A stretch of 64,000 nt of DNA, taken from positions 310,001-374,000 of the forward strand of contig NZ_CP119754.1 of the NCBI RefSeq assembly GCF_029319185.1. Direction: 5' to 3'. Below the pieces are notes generated by a model that was not told where the DNA came from, searched no databases, and saw only the letters and a program-made list of their open reading frames with translations. The position numbers and the translations under genes were made by a program. Shown in pieces: positions 15,297-24,666 of the stretch. This stretch comes from Superficieibacter sp. HKU1. Its GTDB lineage: Bacteria > Pseudomonadota > Gammaproteobacteria > Enterobacterales > Enterobacteriaceae. The number at the start of each line of letters is the position of its first letter. Position 1 is the first letter of the stretch.

Positions 15297-16073
15297 TCAG
15301 GATTGCGTGCGTCGCGGAACGGGGAAGGCGGGAAGTACCGCCTGCTGTAGTGCCTGACCTTCCGGCGTCAGTAACTTTAACGGTGACTGCACGGGAGCCG
15401 TTTCGATAATTTTCCCCCGATCCATCACCATCACTCGCTGGCAAAAACGCTCGACCAGGCGCAGGTCGTGAGTAATGAACAGGCAGGCGGTGCCGAACTG
15501 CTGCTGTAACCGCTTAAGAAGCTGGATGATGCCCGCCTGCAATACTAAGTCCAGGCTGGAGACCGCTTCATCCAGAATCAACAGGGCGGGCCTGACCACC
15601 AGCGCGCGCGCCAGGCAAACGCGCTGGAGCTGGCCGCCGCTCAGCTGAGACGGCCGCTTGTCTATGATATCAATGTCCAGCTCGACGGCGCGAAGCATCT
15701 CCTCAATGCGCTCCCGCTGCTCTTTTTTCACCAGCGTCATCAGGTGGCGCATCGGTTCGGCAATAATATCGCCGACGGTTTTGCGCGGGTTCACCGCGCT
15801 GATGGCATCCTGAAACACGAGCTGGATATCGCGGCGAAATGCCTTTCGCGACGCCCGGTCCAGGCGCGCCAGGGTTTTGCCGCGCCAGACGATATCGCCT
15901 GATTCCGGGCGTTCCAGCCCCACCAGCAGCCGCGCCAGTGTGCTTTTACCACAGCCGCTACGGCCCAGCAGGGCCACGCTTTCGCCTGCCTGGAGCGTCA
16001 GGGATATATCGCGCAGCACCGCAGGCTGGTGGGGGTAGCGATGCCCCAGACCGGAAACGGAAAGCAGCGTCAT
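15297..16073 (-). CDS. nikE: Nickel ABC transporter ATP-binding protein NikE
   Basis: A 258-residue ABC ATPase. It has Walker A GRSGCGKST near residue 38, the signature LSGGQLQR, Walker B LLILDEAVSSLD, and the switch histidine in FITHDLR. It pairs with NikD to power nickel uptake through NikBC. It overlaps nikD by 4 nt, as expected in a nikABCDE operon. Confidence 0.95.
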   Translation of the reverse strand: MTLLSVSGLGHRYPHQPAVLRDISLTLQAGESVALLGRSGCGKSTLARLLVGLERPESGDIVWRGKTLARLDRASRKAFRRDIQLVFQDAISAVNPRKTVGDIIAEPMRHLMTLVKKEQRERIEEMLRAVELDIDIIDKRPSQLSGGQLQRVCLARALVVRPALLILDEAVSSLDLVLQAGIIQLLKRLQQQFGTACLFITHDLRLVERFCQRVMVMDRGKIIETAPVQSPLKLLTPEGQALQQAVLPAFPVPRRTQS

Positions 16074-16834
16074 GCGGGTAACTCCATACCATAAAGTGCC
16101 AGATGTGCGGCCAGCAGGCCGCGCGTGACCGGATGCTGCGGGGCGCTAAAAATTGCCTCCACAGGGCTATGTTCGACGATCTGCCCCTGATCCATTACCG
16201 CCACCTCGTCTGCCAGCCGTGCCACCACGCCCATATCGTGCGTGACGATCAGCATCCCCGGTGCGCGGCGCTGAATGATGGCGTCCAGCAAGTCCAGAAT
16301 CCGCGCCTGAGCCACGGCGTCCAGATCGGTGGTTGGCTCGTCGGCGATGATAAACGGCGCGTCGGCCAGCACTGCCATCGCAATCATCATCCGCTGTAGC
16401 ATGCCGCCGCTCATCTCAAACGGATAGCGCTTCAGTACATGCTCTACGTTCTCCAGCCCGACGGCCTCTAAGGCGTCAATAAGCGTGGCGTCATCCGCCG
16501 GTTTGCCCAGCGCCCGGCACGTTTCGCGCGCGTGCGTCGCCATGGTATGCAGGGGGTTAAAGGCGCTGCGCGGGTTTTGCATAATGGTCGCGACCTTCAA
16601 CCCGCGCAGTTCAGCACAGGGGACGGCTTTGCCATCCGCCAGCAGCGTTCCCGCCGTCTGGCGTACGCCCGGTGGCAATACGCCTAATGCCGCCGCGCAG
16701 GTCAGCGACTTCCCGCTGCCGCTGCCGCCGACCAGCGCCAGCACGCGGCCACGTTTAAGCGTCAGCGATACACCCTGCACCAGCGGTTTGTCCGCCTCAA
16801 GCGCAATATTGTGCAGTTCGATGGATTGCGGCAT
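16070..16834 (-). CDS. nikD: Nickel ABC transporter ATP-binding protein NikD
   Basis: A 254-residue ABC ATPase of the peptide/nickel family. It has Walker A GGSGSGKSLT near residue 36, the signature MSGGMLQR, Walker B FIIADEPTTDLD, and IVTHDMG for the switch. It is the partner ATPase of NikE. The start codon overlaps the nikC stop, and the end overlaps nikE, so the genes are coupled. Confidence 0.95.
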   Translation of the reverse strand: MPQSIELHNIALEADKPLVQGVSLTLKRGRVLALVGGSGSGKSLTCAAALGVLPPGVRQTAGTLLADGKAVPCAELRGLKVATIMQNPRSAFNPLHTMATHARETCRALGKPADDATLIDALEAVGLENVEHVLKRYPFEMSGGMLQRMMIAMAVLADAPFIIADEPTTDLDAVAQARILDLLDAIIQRRAPGMLIVTHDMGVVARLADEVAVMDQGQIVEHSPVEAIFSAPQHPVTRGLLAAHLALYGMELPA

Positions 16835-17667
16835 CAGTGGGCATGCTCCGTTTCCAGATGAGGGTCAAGGTGATCGCGCAGGGCGTCACCGACCAGGTTA
16901 AACGCCATGACGCTGATAAACAGCGCCAGCCCCGGCCAGACCATCTGCAGCGGCTGGGTCCAGATATACTGGCGCGCATCGTTGATCATCACGCCCCATT
17001 CCGGCGTTGGCGCAGTCACGCCGAGGCCGAGGAACGACATTCCGGCGACATGCAGCATCATATGGCCAATATCCAGCGTCGCCAGCACCAGCAGCGATGG
17101 GATCGCCGCGCCTGCCAGGTGATCGACAAACACCCGAATATGCCCCGCGCCGGATAACCGTGCAGCCAGCACAAATTCACGCTGGCGTAGGGAGATCACT
17201 AACGTTCGCACCATGCGTGCATACCAGGCCCAGTGCGACAGCGCGATGGCGATGATCACGTTAGTCAGACCGGTCCCCAGCACGCCTACCAGGAAAAAAG
17301 AGAGGATCGAGGTCGGAAAAGTCATAAAAATATCGGCGACGCGCATGGTCATCTGATCGACGCGCCCGCCGATCAGCCCGGCGCTGCCGCCGACCACCAG
17401 CCCCAGCGCCAGTACCAGCAGCAGACAGGCCATCACCGAGCCGAGCGACACCCGCGTCGCCGCCAGCAGGCGGGAGAAGATATCGCGTCCCAGATGATCG
17501 GTGCCGAGCCAGTGCTGACTGTCCGGTGGTAGCAGACGCGACGGGAGATCAATGGCCTGCGGATCGTACGGTAGCCACCACTGACTGGTGAGGGCAATTA
17601 CCGCCAGCAGGGCGATGACAATGAGCGCCAGGCGTACCGACCAGCGTGAAGAGAGAAAAAAGTTCAC
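16834..17667 (-). CDS. nikC: Nickel ABC transporter permease NikC
   Basis: A 277-residue inner membrane permease with about six hydrophobic helices. The N-terminus LPPDSQHWLGTDHLGRDIFSRLL is the hallmark of DppC/OppC-type permeases. The binding-protein-dependent transport (EAA) loop is around EFVLAARLSGAGHIRVFVDHL. It forms the membrane channel with NikB. It overlaps nikB by 4 nt. Confidence 0.95.
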   Translation of the reverse strand: MNFFLSSRWSVRLALIVIALLAVIALTSQWWLPYDPQAIDLPSRLLPPDSQHWLGTDHLGRDIFSRLLAATRVSLGSVMACLLLVLALGLVVGGSAGLIGGRVDQMTMRVADIFMTFPTSILSFFLVGVLGTGLTNVIIAIALSHWAWYARMVRTLVISLRQREFVLAARLSGAGHIRVFVDHLAGAAIPSLLVLATLDIGHMMLHVAGMSFLGLGVTAPTPEWGVMINDARQYIWTQPLQMVWPGLALFISVMAFNLVGDALRDHLDPHLETEHAH

Positions 17668-18608
17668 GAATGCGCTCCTTCATGGCGACGAATGCGCGGA
17701 TCCAGCGCGGCGTTCAGCAGATCGACAATCAGGTTACAGACCACAAAAACCACCACCATGATGAGCGTAAAGCACTGGATCACCGGGTAGTCGCGGTTAA
17801 AAATCGCCGAGACGGCATAGCGCCCCACGCCCGGCCAGGCAAAGATATTCTCGATGATCATCGTGCCGCCGATCAGCTCGCCGATATGCATCCCGACGGC
17901 GGTGATCATCGGCAGCGAGGCGTTGCGCAGGATGTGATGACGCTCGGTGTGTTTCTCATTCAGGCCGCGCAGCCGCGCCCAGGTAACATGCCGCTGCCCG
18001 GCGACGTCCAGCATGCTGGCGCGCAGCAGGCGAGCATTAATCGCCAGCGACATAAAGGCGATCGACACCGCGGGCAAAACCAGATGCTGCCAGCCGCCGT
18101 AGCCCATGGCGGGCAGCCATTTTAAATACACCGAGAAAAACGTCACCAGTAAAAAGGCGAGCCAGAAATTGGGCATCGACACCCCGAGAAACGCGATCAG
18201 CCTGACGATGAAATCCGGCAGGCGATTGCGATGGCGCGCCGCCCAGATGCCCAGCGGTACAGAGGTCAGCAGAATCAACACCAGCGCAGCCCCCGCCAGC
18301 TGCAGCGTGGCGGGCAGAAAATGCAGTACGTCATTCAGTACCGGACGCTGCGTCGCGAAAGAGATACCGAAATCGAGATGCAGCGCCTTCCATAACCAGT
18401 CGCCGTACTGCGCAACCAGCGGCTGATTCAGCCCCAGCATCTCGCGTGTGGAGGCCACCATCTCCGGCGTTGGCGGCAGGTTCGATAAACGCAAATAGTC
18501 CAGCGCCGGATCGCCGGTCCCCAGGCGCAACATCAGGAAGATCACAACCGAGGCGGCGAAGATCATCGGGATCAGCAGCAGCATGCGCCGCAAAGCATAA
18601 CGCAACAT
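17664..18608 (-). CDS. nikB: Nickel ABC transporter permease NikB
   Basis: A 314-residue permease of the DppB/OppB type. It starts LRYALRRMLLLIPMIFAASVVIFLMLRL and carries the internal GDPALDYL and LGLNQPLVAQYGDWL segments typical of the family. The cytoplasmic coupling loop is near HVTWARLRGLNEKH. It pairs with NikC. Its start overlaps the last base of the nikA stop codon. Confidence 0.95.
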   Translation of the reverse strand: MLRYALRRMLLLIPMIFAASVVIFLMLRLGTGDPALDYLRLSNLPPTPEMVASTREMLGLNQPLVAQYGDWLWKALHLDFGISFATQRPVLNDVLHFLPATLQLAGAALVLILLTSVPLGIWAARHRNRLPDFIVRLIAFLGVSMPNFWLAFLLVTFFSVYLKWLPAMGYGGWQHLVLPAVSIAFMSLAINARLLRASMLDVAGQRHVTWARLRGLNEKHTERHHILRNASLPMITAVGMHIGELIGGTMIIENIFAWPGVGRYAVSAIFNRDYPVIQCFTLIMVVVFVVCNLIVDLLNAALDPRIRRHEGAHS

Positions 18609-20179
18609 CAGGGAGCCACCGGCGTAATCTGTTCAAAGGGGATTTCAGAGGTAATCGGCGCGTAAGGAATGACGCCAAGTTCAGGCTTAGCCACCACCAT
18701 CATCGACATATAACTGATGGGGAGGTACACCGCCTCGTTATGCAGACGGGTCAGGATATCGCGATACAAAGACTGACGCTGCGTTTCATCCGTAGTCGTA
18801 AGCACGTCGCCAATCTCTTTATCGATTTGCGCTTTATCCGGCAGGCCCAGTTGTGCCTGATAGTCAGCGTGGGACGGGACGCGCATTGAACTCATAAAAG
18901 CGTGCGGATCGTACGGTGCGCCCCAGGTACGGGAGAAAATCATACCGAAGCGGCCATCGCGCATCCGGGCGTAGATGCTGCTCTCTTCTTCGCCGATCAG
19001 CGCGACATCCACGCCGATTTTACGCATATCGGCCTGAATGACTTCGGCCATCGACTTGCTCAGCGCATCGGTGCCGATATAGGCCAGTTCTATGTGCAAC
19101 GTCTGACCATTCTTTTCACGGATGCTCTGCCCGGCAGGTAACGTCCAGCCTGCTTTTTCCAGCAGCGTAATAGCCTGCTGCGGATCGTACAGACGCGGTT
19201 TCAGGCCGATATTGGCGTAAGGTACGGTGGGGGCGAATAAGGTATCCGCTACCTGCTGTGTTCCGTACAGCGCGTTGTTAATCAGCGATTTTTTATCCAC
19301 CGCATAATTCAGCGCTTCCCGCACCGCCAGCTCGCTGGTGGGCGCTTTGGCGGAGTTCAGCGCCAGCATCACGGTTTCGGCGGGCGCGGAAAGCTGCGTG
19401 TGATACTGCGGATCGTGGCTGAAACGCGCGAAAGTGTCGAGCGGCAGCAGCCCTTCATTGCCGTACAACAGATCGATATCGCCGGTTTCAAATGCCACGG
19501 CGCGGGTGGTTGGGTCGGGGATCACCTTTACGGTGATCTTTTGAATCTTCGGTTTTTCGCCCCAGTAATGCTCGTTACGCACCAGCACGTCATACTGATT
19601 CAGCTTCGACTCTTTCAGCACCCACGGCCCGGTGCCAATCGGGGCTTTTATACCGTGCATAGTCTCGTTGTTTTTAAACTGCGACGGCGCGATAAAGCGG
19701 AACGGGCGCGGCAGGGCCAGCTCCTGCAAAAAAGGGTAGTAGGCGTCTTTAAGGGTGATTTGCAGGGTGGTTTTATTAAGCGCTTTGACATCGGTGATCT
19801 GGTTGGTCAGCTCCAGCCAGGCGTGACGCTGGCGGTTATCCAGCACGGCGCGGAAGTTCTCTGCCGCGGCATGAGCATCAAACACCTCGCCGTTGGAAAA
19901 CGTCACGTCGTCACGCAGGATAAAGGTCCAGGTCTTACCGTCCGCCGAGTGGCTCCAGCTTTGCGCCAGCCACGGTTTCACCGAGCCATCGGCCTGGTAT
20001 TTTACCAGCGGCTCGTAGACCATGCTCTGAGCGAACATCTGGTTGGGGGTATAAAGGTGTGGATTAAGTGGACCCACGTTAACCGGCCAGGCGGTGGTGA
20101 TGTCGACGGGTGCTGCAGCGCGCGTGAACAGCGGCGCGCAGGCAAGCACCGCCAGCAGCACATAGCGTAATCTGGACAA
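18608..20179 (-). CDS. nikA: Periplasmic nickel-binding protein NikA
   Basis: A 523-residue periplasmic solute-binding protein of family 5, matching E. coli NikA nearly throughout (for example TTAWPVNVGPLNPHLYTPNQ and TWGAPYDPHAF). A signal peptide is clear: SRLRYVLLAVLACAPLFTRA then AAPVDIT. The start appears to be TTG at 20179, with GTGAGG about 12 nt upstream; an in-frame GTG six codons later is the alternative. NikA delivers a nickel-chelate complex to NikBC. The operator for NikR lies 36 nt upstream. Confidence 0.94.
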   Translation of the reverse strand: MSRLRYVLLAVLACAPLFTRAAAPVDITTAWPVNVGPLNPHLYTPNQMFAQSMVYEPLVKYQADGSVKPWLAQSWSHSADGKTWTFILRDDVTFSNGEVFDAHAAAENFRAVLDNRQRHAWLELTNQITDVKALNKTTLQITLKDAYYPFLQELALPRPFRFIAPSQFKNNETMHGIKAPIGTGPWVLKESKLNQYDVLVRNEHYWGEKPKIQKITVKVIPDPTTRAVAFETGDIDLLYGNEGLLPLDTFARFSHDPQYHTQLSAPAETVMLALNSAKAPTSELAVREALNYAVDKKSLINNALYGTQQVADTLFAPTVPYANIGLKPRLYDPQQAITLLEKAGWTLPAGQSIREKNGQTLHIELAYIGTDALSKSMAEVIQADMRKIGVDVALIGEEESSIYARMRDGRFGMIFSRTWGAPYDPHAFMSSMRVPSHADYQAQLGLPDKAQIDKEIGDVLTTTDETQRQSLYRDILTRLHNEAVYLPISYMSMMVVAKPELGVIPYAPITSEIPFEQITPVAP

Positions 20180-20214
20180 CGTTATTGCCTCACGTAAGGA
20201 GAGAATCGATTAAA

Positions 20215-20242
20215 GTATGATGATTTTAGGGATTCATCATAC
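20215..20242. promoter_or_regulatory. NikR operator of nikA
   Basis: GTATGA-N16-TCATAC, the known NikR consensus, is present exactly. The arms extend to a perfect 9-bp inverted repeat, GTATGATGA (20215-20223) and TCATCATAC (20234-20242). It is just upstream of the nikA start. Confidence 0.95.
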
Positions 20243-20321
20243 TTTTGCGTTGTCCTGAATCAAGGTATGCCCGGTAACGATAAGAAAGTGCTATGCGTTG
20301 CGCCGGGAGAAAAATAAAAAC

Positions 20322-21371
20322 TTATCCCGGCAATCGGCTTTTCGGTCTTCCCGGCCCCAGCAGAATTGCCAGTTTGCTGCCGCCGTTGGTGGTTTCCATC
20401 CAGATCTTACAAACGCTGGTGAGCGGGACTGAAAGCAGCATCCCGACCGGGCCGAGCAGCCAGCCCCAGACCAGTAACGACAGGAATACCACCAGCGTCG
20501 ACATCCCCAGCCGGTGCCCCATCATGCGCGGTTCGACCATATTGCCCAGCACCATATGCACCACCAGGAACAGCGCGCCAACCATCACAAACTCATACAC
20601 GCCGTTAAACAGCAGCGCCTGAAACATCGGGGGCACCGCCGAAAGCACGGATCCGATATTGGGAATGTAGTTCAGCAGGAAGGCCAGCACGCCCCACATC
20701 AGCGCAAATTGCACGTCCAGCAGTAACAGGCCCAGCCAGACAATCACGCCGGTCCATAAGCTAATCAGTGTTTTCAGGGCCAGGTAATGTGAAACGCCCT
20801 TCAATGCGCGGTGCAAACCGGCAATGTGGATTTGCGGATTAGAGAGCGCGAAACGCAGTTTATAAGGCACGTGGCGTACTTCAAACAGCATAAACACCAC
20901 GGTCATTACCAGCAGTACCACGCTTGCCATTGCGCCAGAAAGTTGGGTCATCAGGGTGGTGGCAAAGGCCATCACCTTTTCAGAATCCATCCGTCTGAGC
21001 ATGAGTTCAGGTGAGAGGTGCAGGTTAAGCAGGGGAATTTGCCGCTGTAAATAGATCACTTTACCGGTCAGCTCTTTATTATATTTCGGTAGCAGAGCGA
21101 TAAAATCATTGAGTGAGGCGGCCAGCACTGCAAACAGGGCGGTCAGCACGATCATCATTACGATGACCACGATAGTGATCGCGACGGGACGCTTAACACC
21201 CCGACGGATGAACCAGGTCACCAGCGGGTTCAGCACAATAGCAAAAAAGATCGCCAGCAGAAGCTGAACAATAATATCTGCCGCCGCATGAATACCCGCC
21301 AGAATAATGACCAGCGAGGCCAGTTTTAACAAAATATGCAGGCCCGCTTTATCGGGATGTGGGGTAATCAT
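20322..21371 (-). CDS. yhhT: AI-2E family (PerM-like) inner membrane protein YhhT
   Basis: A 349-residue polytopic membrane protein of the AI-2E transporter / PerM family, aligning with E. coli YhhT along its full length. It has ILLKLASLVIILAGIHAAADIIVQLL at the N-terminus and the family segment LAFLLNYIPNIGSVLSAVPP around residue 245. An ORF extends to 21443, but AAGGAACC before ATG 21371 and the family length fix the start. Function in E. coli is unproven. acpT, which separates yhhT from nikA in K-12, is absent here. Confidence 0.92.
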   Translation of the reverse strand: MITPHPDKAGLHILLKLASLVIILAGIHAAADIIVQLLLAIFFAIVLNPLVTWFIRRGVKRPVAITIVVIVMMIVLTALFAVLAASLNDFIALLPKYNKELTGKVIYLQRQIPLLNLHLSPELMLRRMDSEKVMAFATTLMTQLSGAMASVVLLVMTVVFMLFEVRHVPYKLRFALSNPQIHIAGLHRALKGVSHYLALKTLISLWTGVIVWLGLLLLDVQFALMWGVLAFLLNYIPNIGSVLSAVPPMFQALLFNGVYEFVMVGALFLVVHMVLGNMVEPRMMGHRLGMSTLVVFLSLLVWGWLLGPVGMLLSVPLTSVCKIWMETTNGGSKLAILLGPGRPKSRLPG

Positions 21372-21613
21372 GAATGGTTCCTTGTTCGAGAATGCACTGC
21401 GTGTATGTCCTTCGTTTTGCCAGTCGCGCTGTCCGGGCCGCACTCGCTCGCCTCAGTGACTTGCCTCTGAGCTGCCGCCTTGTACAACGTAATTGAGTTG
21501 AGTATAGCGCTTTGTTCGATATCCGCCGGAGACACAAAATCTGAAAAGGGCTGCAACATTTCATTTCATGACGTGTAATATTGAAACATTGTTGTAAAAA
21601 TGTGGTGATCGTT

Positions 21614-22825
21614 ATGCCTGAACCCGTCGCCGGGCCGGAGCCGAGCGGCTTACGCCTGAACCTGCGGATCCTGTCTGTCGCTATTTTTAACTTCGCAAGC
21701 TACCTCACTATCGGTCTGCCGCTGGCGGTCCTTCCCGGCTATGTGCATGATGTAATGGGATTCAGCGCTTTCTGGGCGGGGCTGGTCATCAGCCTGCAAT
21801 ATTTCGCTACCCTGCTTAGCCGTCCGCACGCCGGGCGCTACGCCGACCTGCTGGGACCAAAAAAAATCGTCGTCTTTGGCCTTTGCGGCTGTTTCCTCAG
21901 CGGCGTCAGCTATCTGCTGGCCGCCTCCGGCAGCGGCTGGCCCATCTTAAGCCTGGCGCTATTGTGTCTGGGGAGGGTGATCCTCGGCTTCGGGCAGAGT
22001 TTTGCCGGCACCGGTTCGACGCTGTGGGGCGTTGGTGTCGTCGGATCGCGGCATATCGGACGGGTGATTTCCTGGAACGGCATAGTGACCTACGGCGCGA
22101 TGGCGATGGGCGCGCCGCTGGGCATGCTGTGTTATCACTGGGCGGGACTGCGCGGACTGTCGCTGATTATTATGGCGGTGGCGCTGGTCGCGCTGCTGTG
22201 TGCGTTGCCAAGAGCGGCGGTGAAAGCCAGCCGGGGGAAACCGATGTCGTTTCGCGCCGTGCTGGGCCGGGTATGGCTGTACGGCATGGCGCTGGCGCTG
22301 GCCTCGTCAGGCTTTGGCGTGATCGCCACGTTTATCACCCTGTTCTATGACGCAAAAGGCTGGGACAGCGCGGCGTTCGCCCTGACCCTGTTTAGCTGCG
22401 CCTTTGTGGGTACCCGCCTGCTGTTTCCGAACGCGATTAACCGGCTGGGCGGCCTGAACGTAGCGATGCTCTGCTTTGTGGTCGAAATCGCCGGGCTGTT
22501 GCTGGTGGGGATTGCGGAAACGCCGCTGCTGGCGAAAATCGGCACGCTGTTGACGGGGGCAGGCTTCTCGCTGGTCTTCCCGGCGCTGGGCGTCGTGGCC
22601 GTGAAGGCGGTACCGCAGGAGAATCAGGGATCGGCGCTGGCGACCTATACGGTATTTATGGATATGTCGCTGGGGATAACGGGACCGCTGGCCGGACTCC
22701 TGATGACCTGGGCGGGCGTACCGGTGATTTATCTGGCGTCGGCGGGGCTGGTGGCAGTCGCGTTATTACTGGGATGGCGGTTAAAAACACGGCCTCCGAT
22801 GTTGCCACCGGAAGCCGCCGCGTGA
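21614..22825 (+). CDS. yhhS: MFS transporter YhhS
   Basis: A 403-residue 12-helix major facilitator. It matches E. coli YhhS: NFASYLTIGLPLAVLPGYVHDVMGFSAFWAGL and GRYADLLGPKK (the MFS motif A region). ATG 21614 (MPEPVAG) matches the E. coli N-terminus; an upstream ATG at 21581 would add eleven unconserved residues. It is regarded as a putative arabinose/other efflux protein. It diverges from yhhT and its stop abuts the convergent dcrB stop with no spacer. Confidence 0.93.
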   Translation: MPEPVAGPEPSGLRLNLRILSVAIFNFASYLTIGLPLAVLPGYVHDVMGFSAFWAGLVISLQYFATLLSRPHAGRYADLLGPKKIVVFGLCGCFLSGVSYLLAASGSGWPILSLALLCLGRVILGFGQSFAGTGSTLWGVGVVGSRHIGRVISWNGIVTYGAMAMGAPLGMLCYHWAGLRGLSLIIMAVALVALLCALPRAAVKASRGKPMSFRAVLGRVWLYGMALALASSGFGVIATFITLFYDAKGWDSAAFALTLFSCAFVGTRLLFPNAINRLGGLNVAMLCFVVEIAGLLLVGIAETPLLAKIGTLLTGAGFSLVFPALGVVAVKAVPQENQGSALATYTVFMDMSLGITGPLAGLLMTWAGVPVIYLASAGLVAVALLLGWRLKTRPPMLPPEAAA

Positions 22826-23386
22826 TTATTTAATCACAACGGTATTGATGATATTTTCCGCGGCAGTTTGCGCTTTCTGCTGATCGTCGGCAGGCAGCGT
22901 AACCTGCAGGGTCAGCAGTTTGTTGTCAACCTTGCTCAGTACCACGGAAGACCATGCGGTCTGGCCTTTCGCAGAAATGATGCTGTCGAGCTGCTGCATT
23001 TCATGGCCTTTTACGGTCAGCGGCTTATTAGAGACCACCTGAAGCTGCGGATCGCGGTTGCGCTGCTGATCTTCAAGACGTTTCGCCAGTACGTCCAGAC
23101 CTTCGCTGGTGTCATCGCCAACAATAACAATCACTGCTTTCTGCCCGGTCGGGTCGGAATAGACGTGCATGTTATTGGCCTGAGTTCCCAGCTTGCCGCT
23201 CTGGTCAGACATATCCGCCGGTAATGAGAAGGTCACTTTCCCATCCAGCAGGCTAACAGGCTGACCGGTGGCATTGCTTTCCGTCGAGGCCGCCTGAGCG
23301 GACGAGGACGGCGAGTCGTTGTTGTCACAGGCCGCAAGCCCCATCACCAGCAGGCCAATACCGACATATTTAACCATCTTGCGCAT
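22826..23386 (-). CDS. dcrB: Periplasmic/inner membrane lipoprotein DcrB
   Basis: A 186-residue protein aligning with E. coli DcrB. The N-terminus MRKMVKYVGIGLLVMGLAACDN has a lipobox LAAC, so it is a lipoprotein. A low-complexity Ser/Asn stretch follows, then LLDGKVTFSLPADMSDQSGKLGTQANNMHVYSD. In E. coli DcrB is needed for adsorption of phage C1 and has been linked to envelope lipoprotein maturation. AGGAAG before ATG 23386 sets the start; an ORF reaching 23416 is not needed. Confidence 0.93.
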   Translation of the reverse strand: MRKMVKYVGIGLLVMGLAACDNNDSPSSSAQAASTESNATGQPVSLLDGKVTFSLPADMSDQSGKLGTQANNMHVYSDPTGQKAVIVIVGDDTSEGLDVLAKRLEDQQRNRDPQLQVVSNKPLTVKGHEMQQLDSIISAKGQTAWSSVVLSKVDNKLLTLQVTLPADDQQKAQTAAENIINTVVIK

Positions 23387-23461
23387 TGACTTCTTCCTTA
23401 TTCGATAAACGGCCATGAATGGCTCATGACCCTATCTTAACACAACCGCAACGCCGAACCT

Positions 23462-24127
23462 TTAACCCGCCTGCAATGCGGAGAAATCAGATTTATCCGT
23501 CAGCCTTTTCAACAGGATATTCAGCACCACGCCGTACATCGGCAGGAAGAAAATCAGGCTGATGAGTACTTTGAAACTGTAATCAACCAGCGCGATCTCT
23601 ACCCAGTGCGTCGCCATAAAGGGATCGGAACTGCGCCAGAAGGCGATGAAGAAGAAGGCGAGGGTATCGCTGACGTTACCGAACAGCGTCGAGGCGGTCG
23701 GTGCCATCCACCAGCGATGGTTTTGCCGCAGGCGGTTGAAGACGTGTACGTCAAGGATCTGCCCCAGCGCGTAGGCCATAAAGCTTGCCGCGGCGATACG
23801 GGCGACGAACAGGTTAAAGTGCGCCAGCGCGCCGAATCCCTGCCACTCGCCCATATAAAACAGGGAGGAAATAACGTAGGACGCCAGCAGCGCCGGAACC
23901 ATAACCGCAAAGATAATGCGTCGTGCCAGCGGTGCGCCGAAAATACGCACGGTCAGGTCGGTTGCCAGAAAGATAAACGGAAAGCTAAACGCGCCCCAGG
24001 TGGTATGGAAACCGAAAATCGAGATCGGCAACTGCACCAGATAGTTACTGGAGATGATCACCAGCAGGTGAAAAAGCGATAGCCAGACCAGCGCCTTCAT
24101 GCGCTGAGCGGAGGTAAACTGCATCAT
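23462..24127 (-). CDS. yhhQ: Queuosine precursor (preQ0/preQ1) transporter YhhQ
   Basis: A 221-residue membrane protein of the vitamin uptake-like ECF/YhhQ family. It has about six helices, with IFLATDLTVRIFGAPLARRIIF, ASFMAYALGQILDVHVFNRLR and GNVSDTLAFFFIAF typical of YhhQ. E. coli YhhQ takes up 7-cyano-7-deazaguanine for queuosine synthesis. It diverges from tusA, as in E. coli. I see no preQ riboswitch upstream. Confidence 0.94.
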   Translation of the reverse strand: MMQFTSAQRMKALVWLSLFHLLVIISSNYLVQLPISIFGFHTTWGAFSFPFIFLATDLTVRIFGAPLARRIIFAVMVPALLASYVISSLFYMGEWQGFGALAHFNLFVARIAAASFMAYALGQILDVHVFNRLRQNHRWWMAPTASTLFGNVSDTLAFFFIAFWRSSDPFMATHWVEIALVDYSFKVLISLIFFLPMYGVVLNILLKRLTDKSDFSALQAG

Positions 24128-24294
24128 GTTGTGACCTTTTTAGTGGTTGGGGTGAGGGAACCCAATGAAAACCGCCGCATGATACTGCTTTGGCCGCGCT
24201 TTGCAACGGTTGTTTTTCACGCAATCGTTAACCTGACTTGCGTCACAAAAAAGGCGGCGTAAACTATCGCCGTTTTGAATAACGCGAGATGACC

Positions 24295-24540
24295 ATGACC
24301 GATTCGTTTTCGACTGCCGACCATACCCTTGATGCACTGGGCCTTCGCTGCCCGGAGCCCGTCATGATGGTGCGTAAAACCGTGCGTAATATGCAGGTGG
24401 GTGAAACGCTGGCGATTGTTGCCGACGATCCGGCGACAACCCGCGATATTCCAGGGTTTTGTACGTTTATGGAGCATGAGCTGGTGGCGCAGGAAACCGG
24501 CTCGTTGCCGTATCGGTATTTGATTCGCAAAGGGCATTAA
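24295..24540 (+). CDS. tusA: Sulfur carrier protein TusA
   Basis: An 81-residue protein essentially identical in pattern to E. coli TusA (SirA/YhhP). The sulfur-carrying cysteine is in DALGLRCPEPVMMVRKT. It relays sulfur from IscS through TusBCD-TusE to MnmA for tRNA 2-thiolation. ATGACC occurs twice (24289 and 24295); the second gives the conserved MTD start and length. Confidence 0.97.
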   Translation: MTDSFSTADHTLDALGLRCPEPVMMVRKTVRNMQVGETLAIVADDPATTRDIPGFCTFMEHELVAQETGSLPYRYLIRKGH

Positions 24541-24573
24541 TTCAGCCTGCGGATACACGTTATACCGTGGAAT

Positions 24574-24656
24574 GATGCCTGGCGGCGCTGCGCTTGCCTA
24601 CAGGTGGCAAATAACCTGTAGGCCGGGTAAGGCGAAGCCGCCACCCGGCAAACGAT
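24574..24656. repeat. REP/BIME-type palindromic element
   Basis: Two opposed REP units: GCCTGGCGGCGCTGCGCTTGCC and TGTAGGCCGGGTAAGGCGAAG with CCGCCACCCGGC. It lies between tusA and the convergent MocR-type regulator and marks the left boundary of the accessory block. Confidence 0.85.
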
Positions 24657-24666
24657 GCACCCAAAA

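Noticed and set aside
19400..20170. A 256-codon plus-strand ORF opposite nikA
   Set aside because: Antisense to a full-length conserved nikA, with no start signal or domain.
23387..23461. Regulatory RNA between dcrB and yhhQ
   Set aside because: Only 75 nt, with no stable hairpin plus T run and no repeat.
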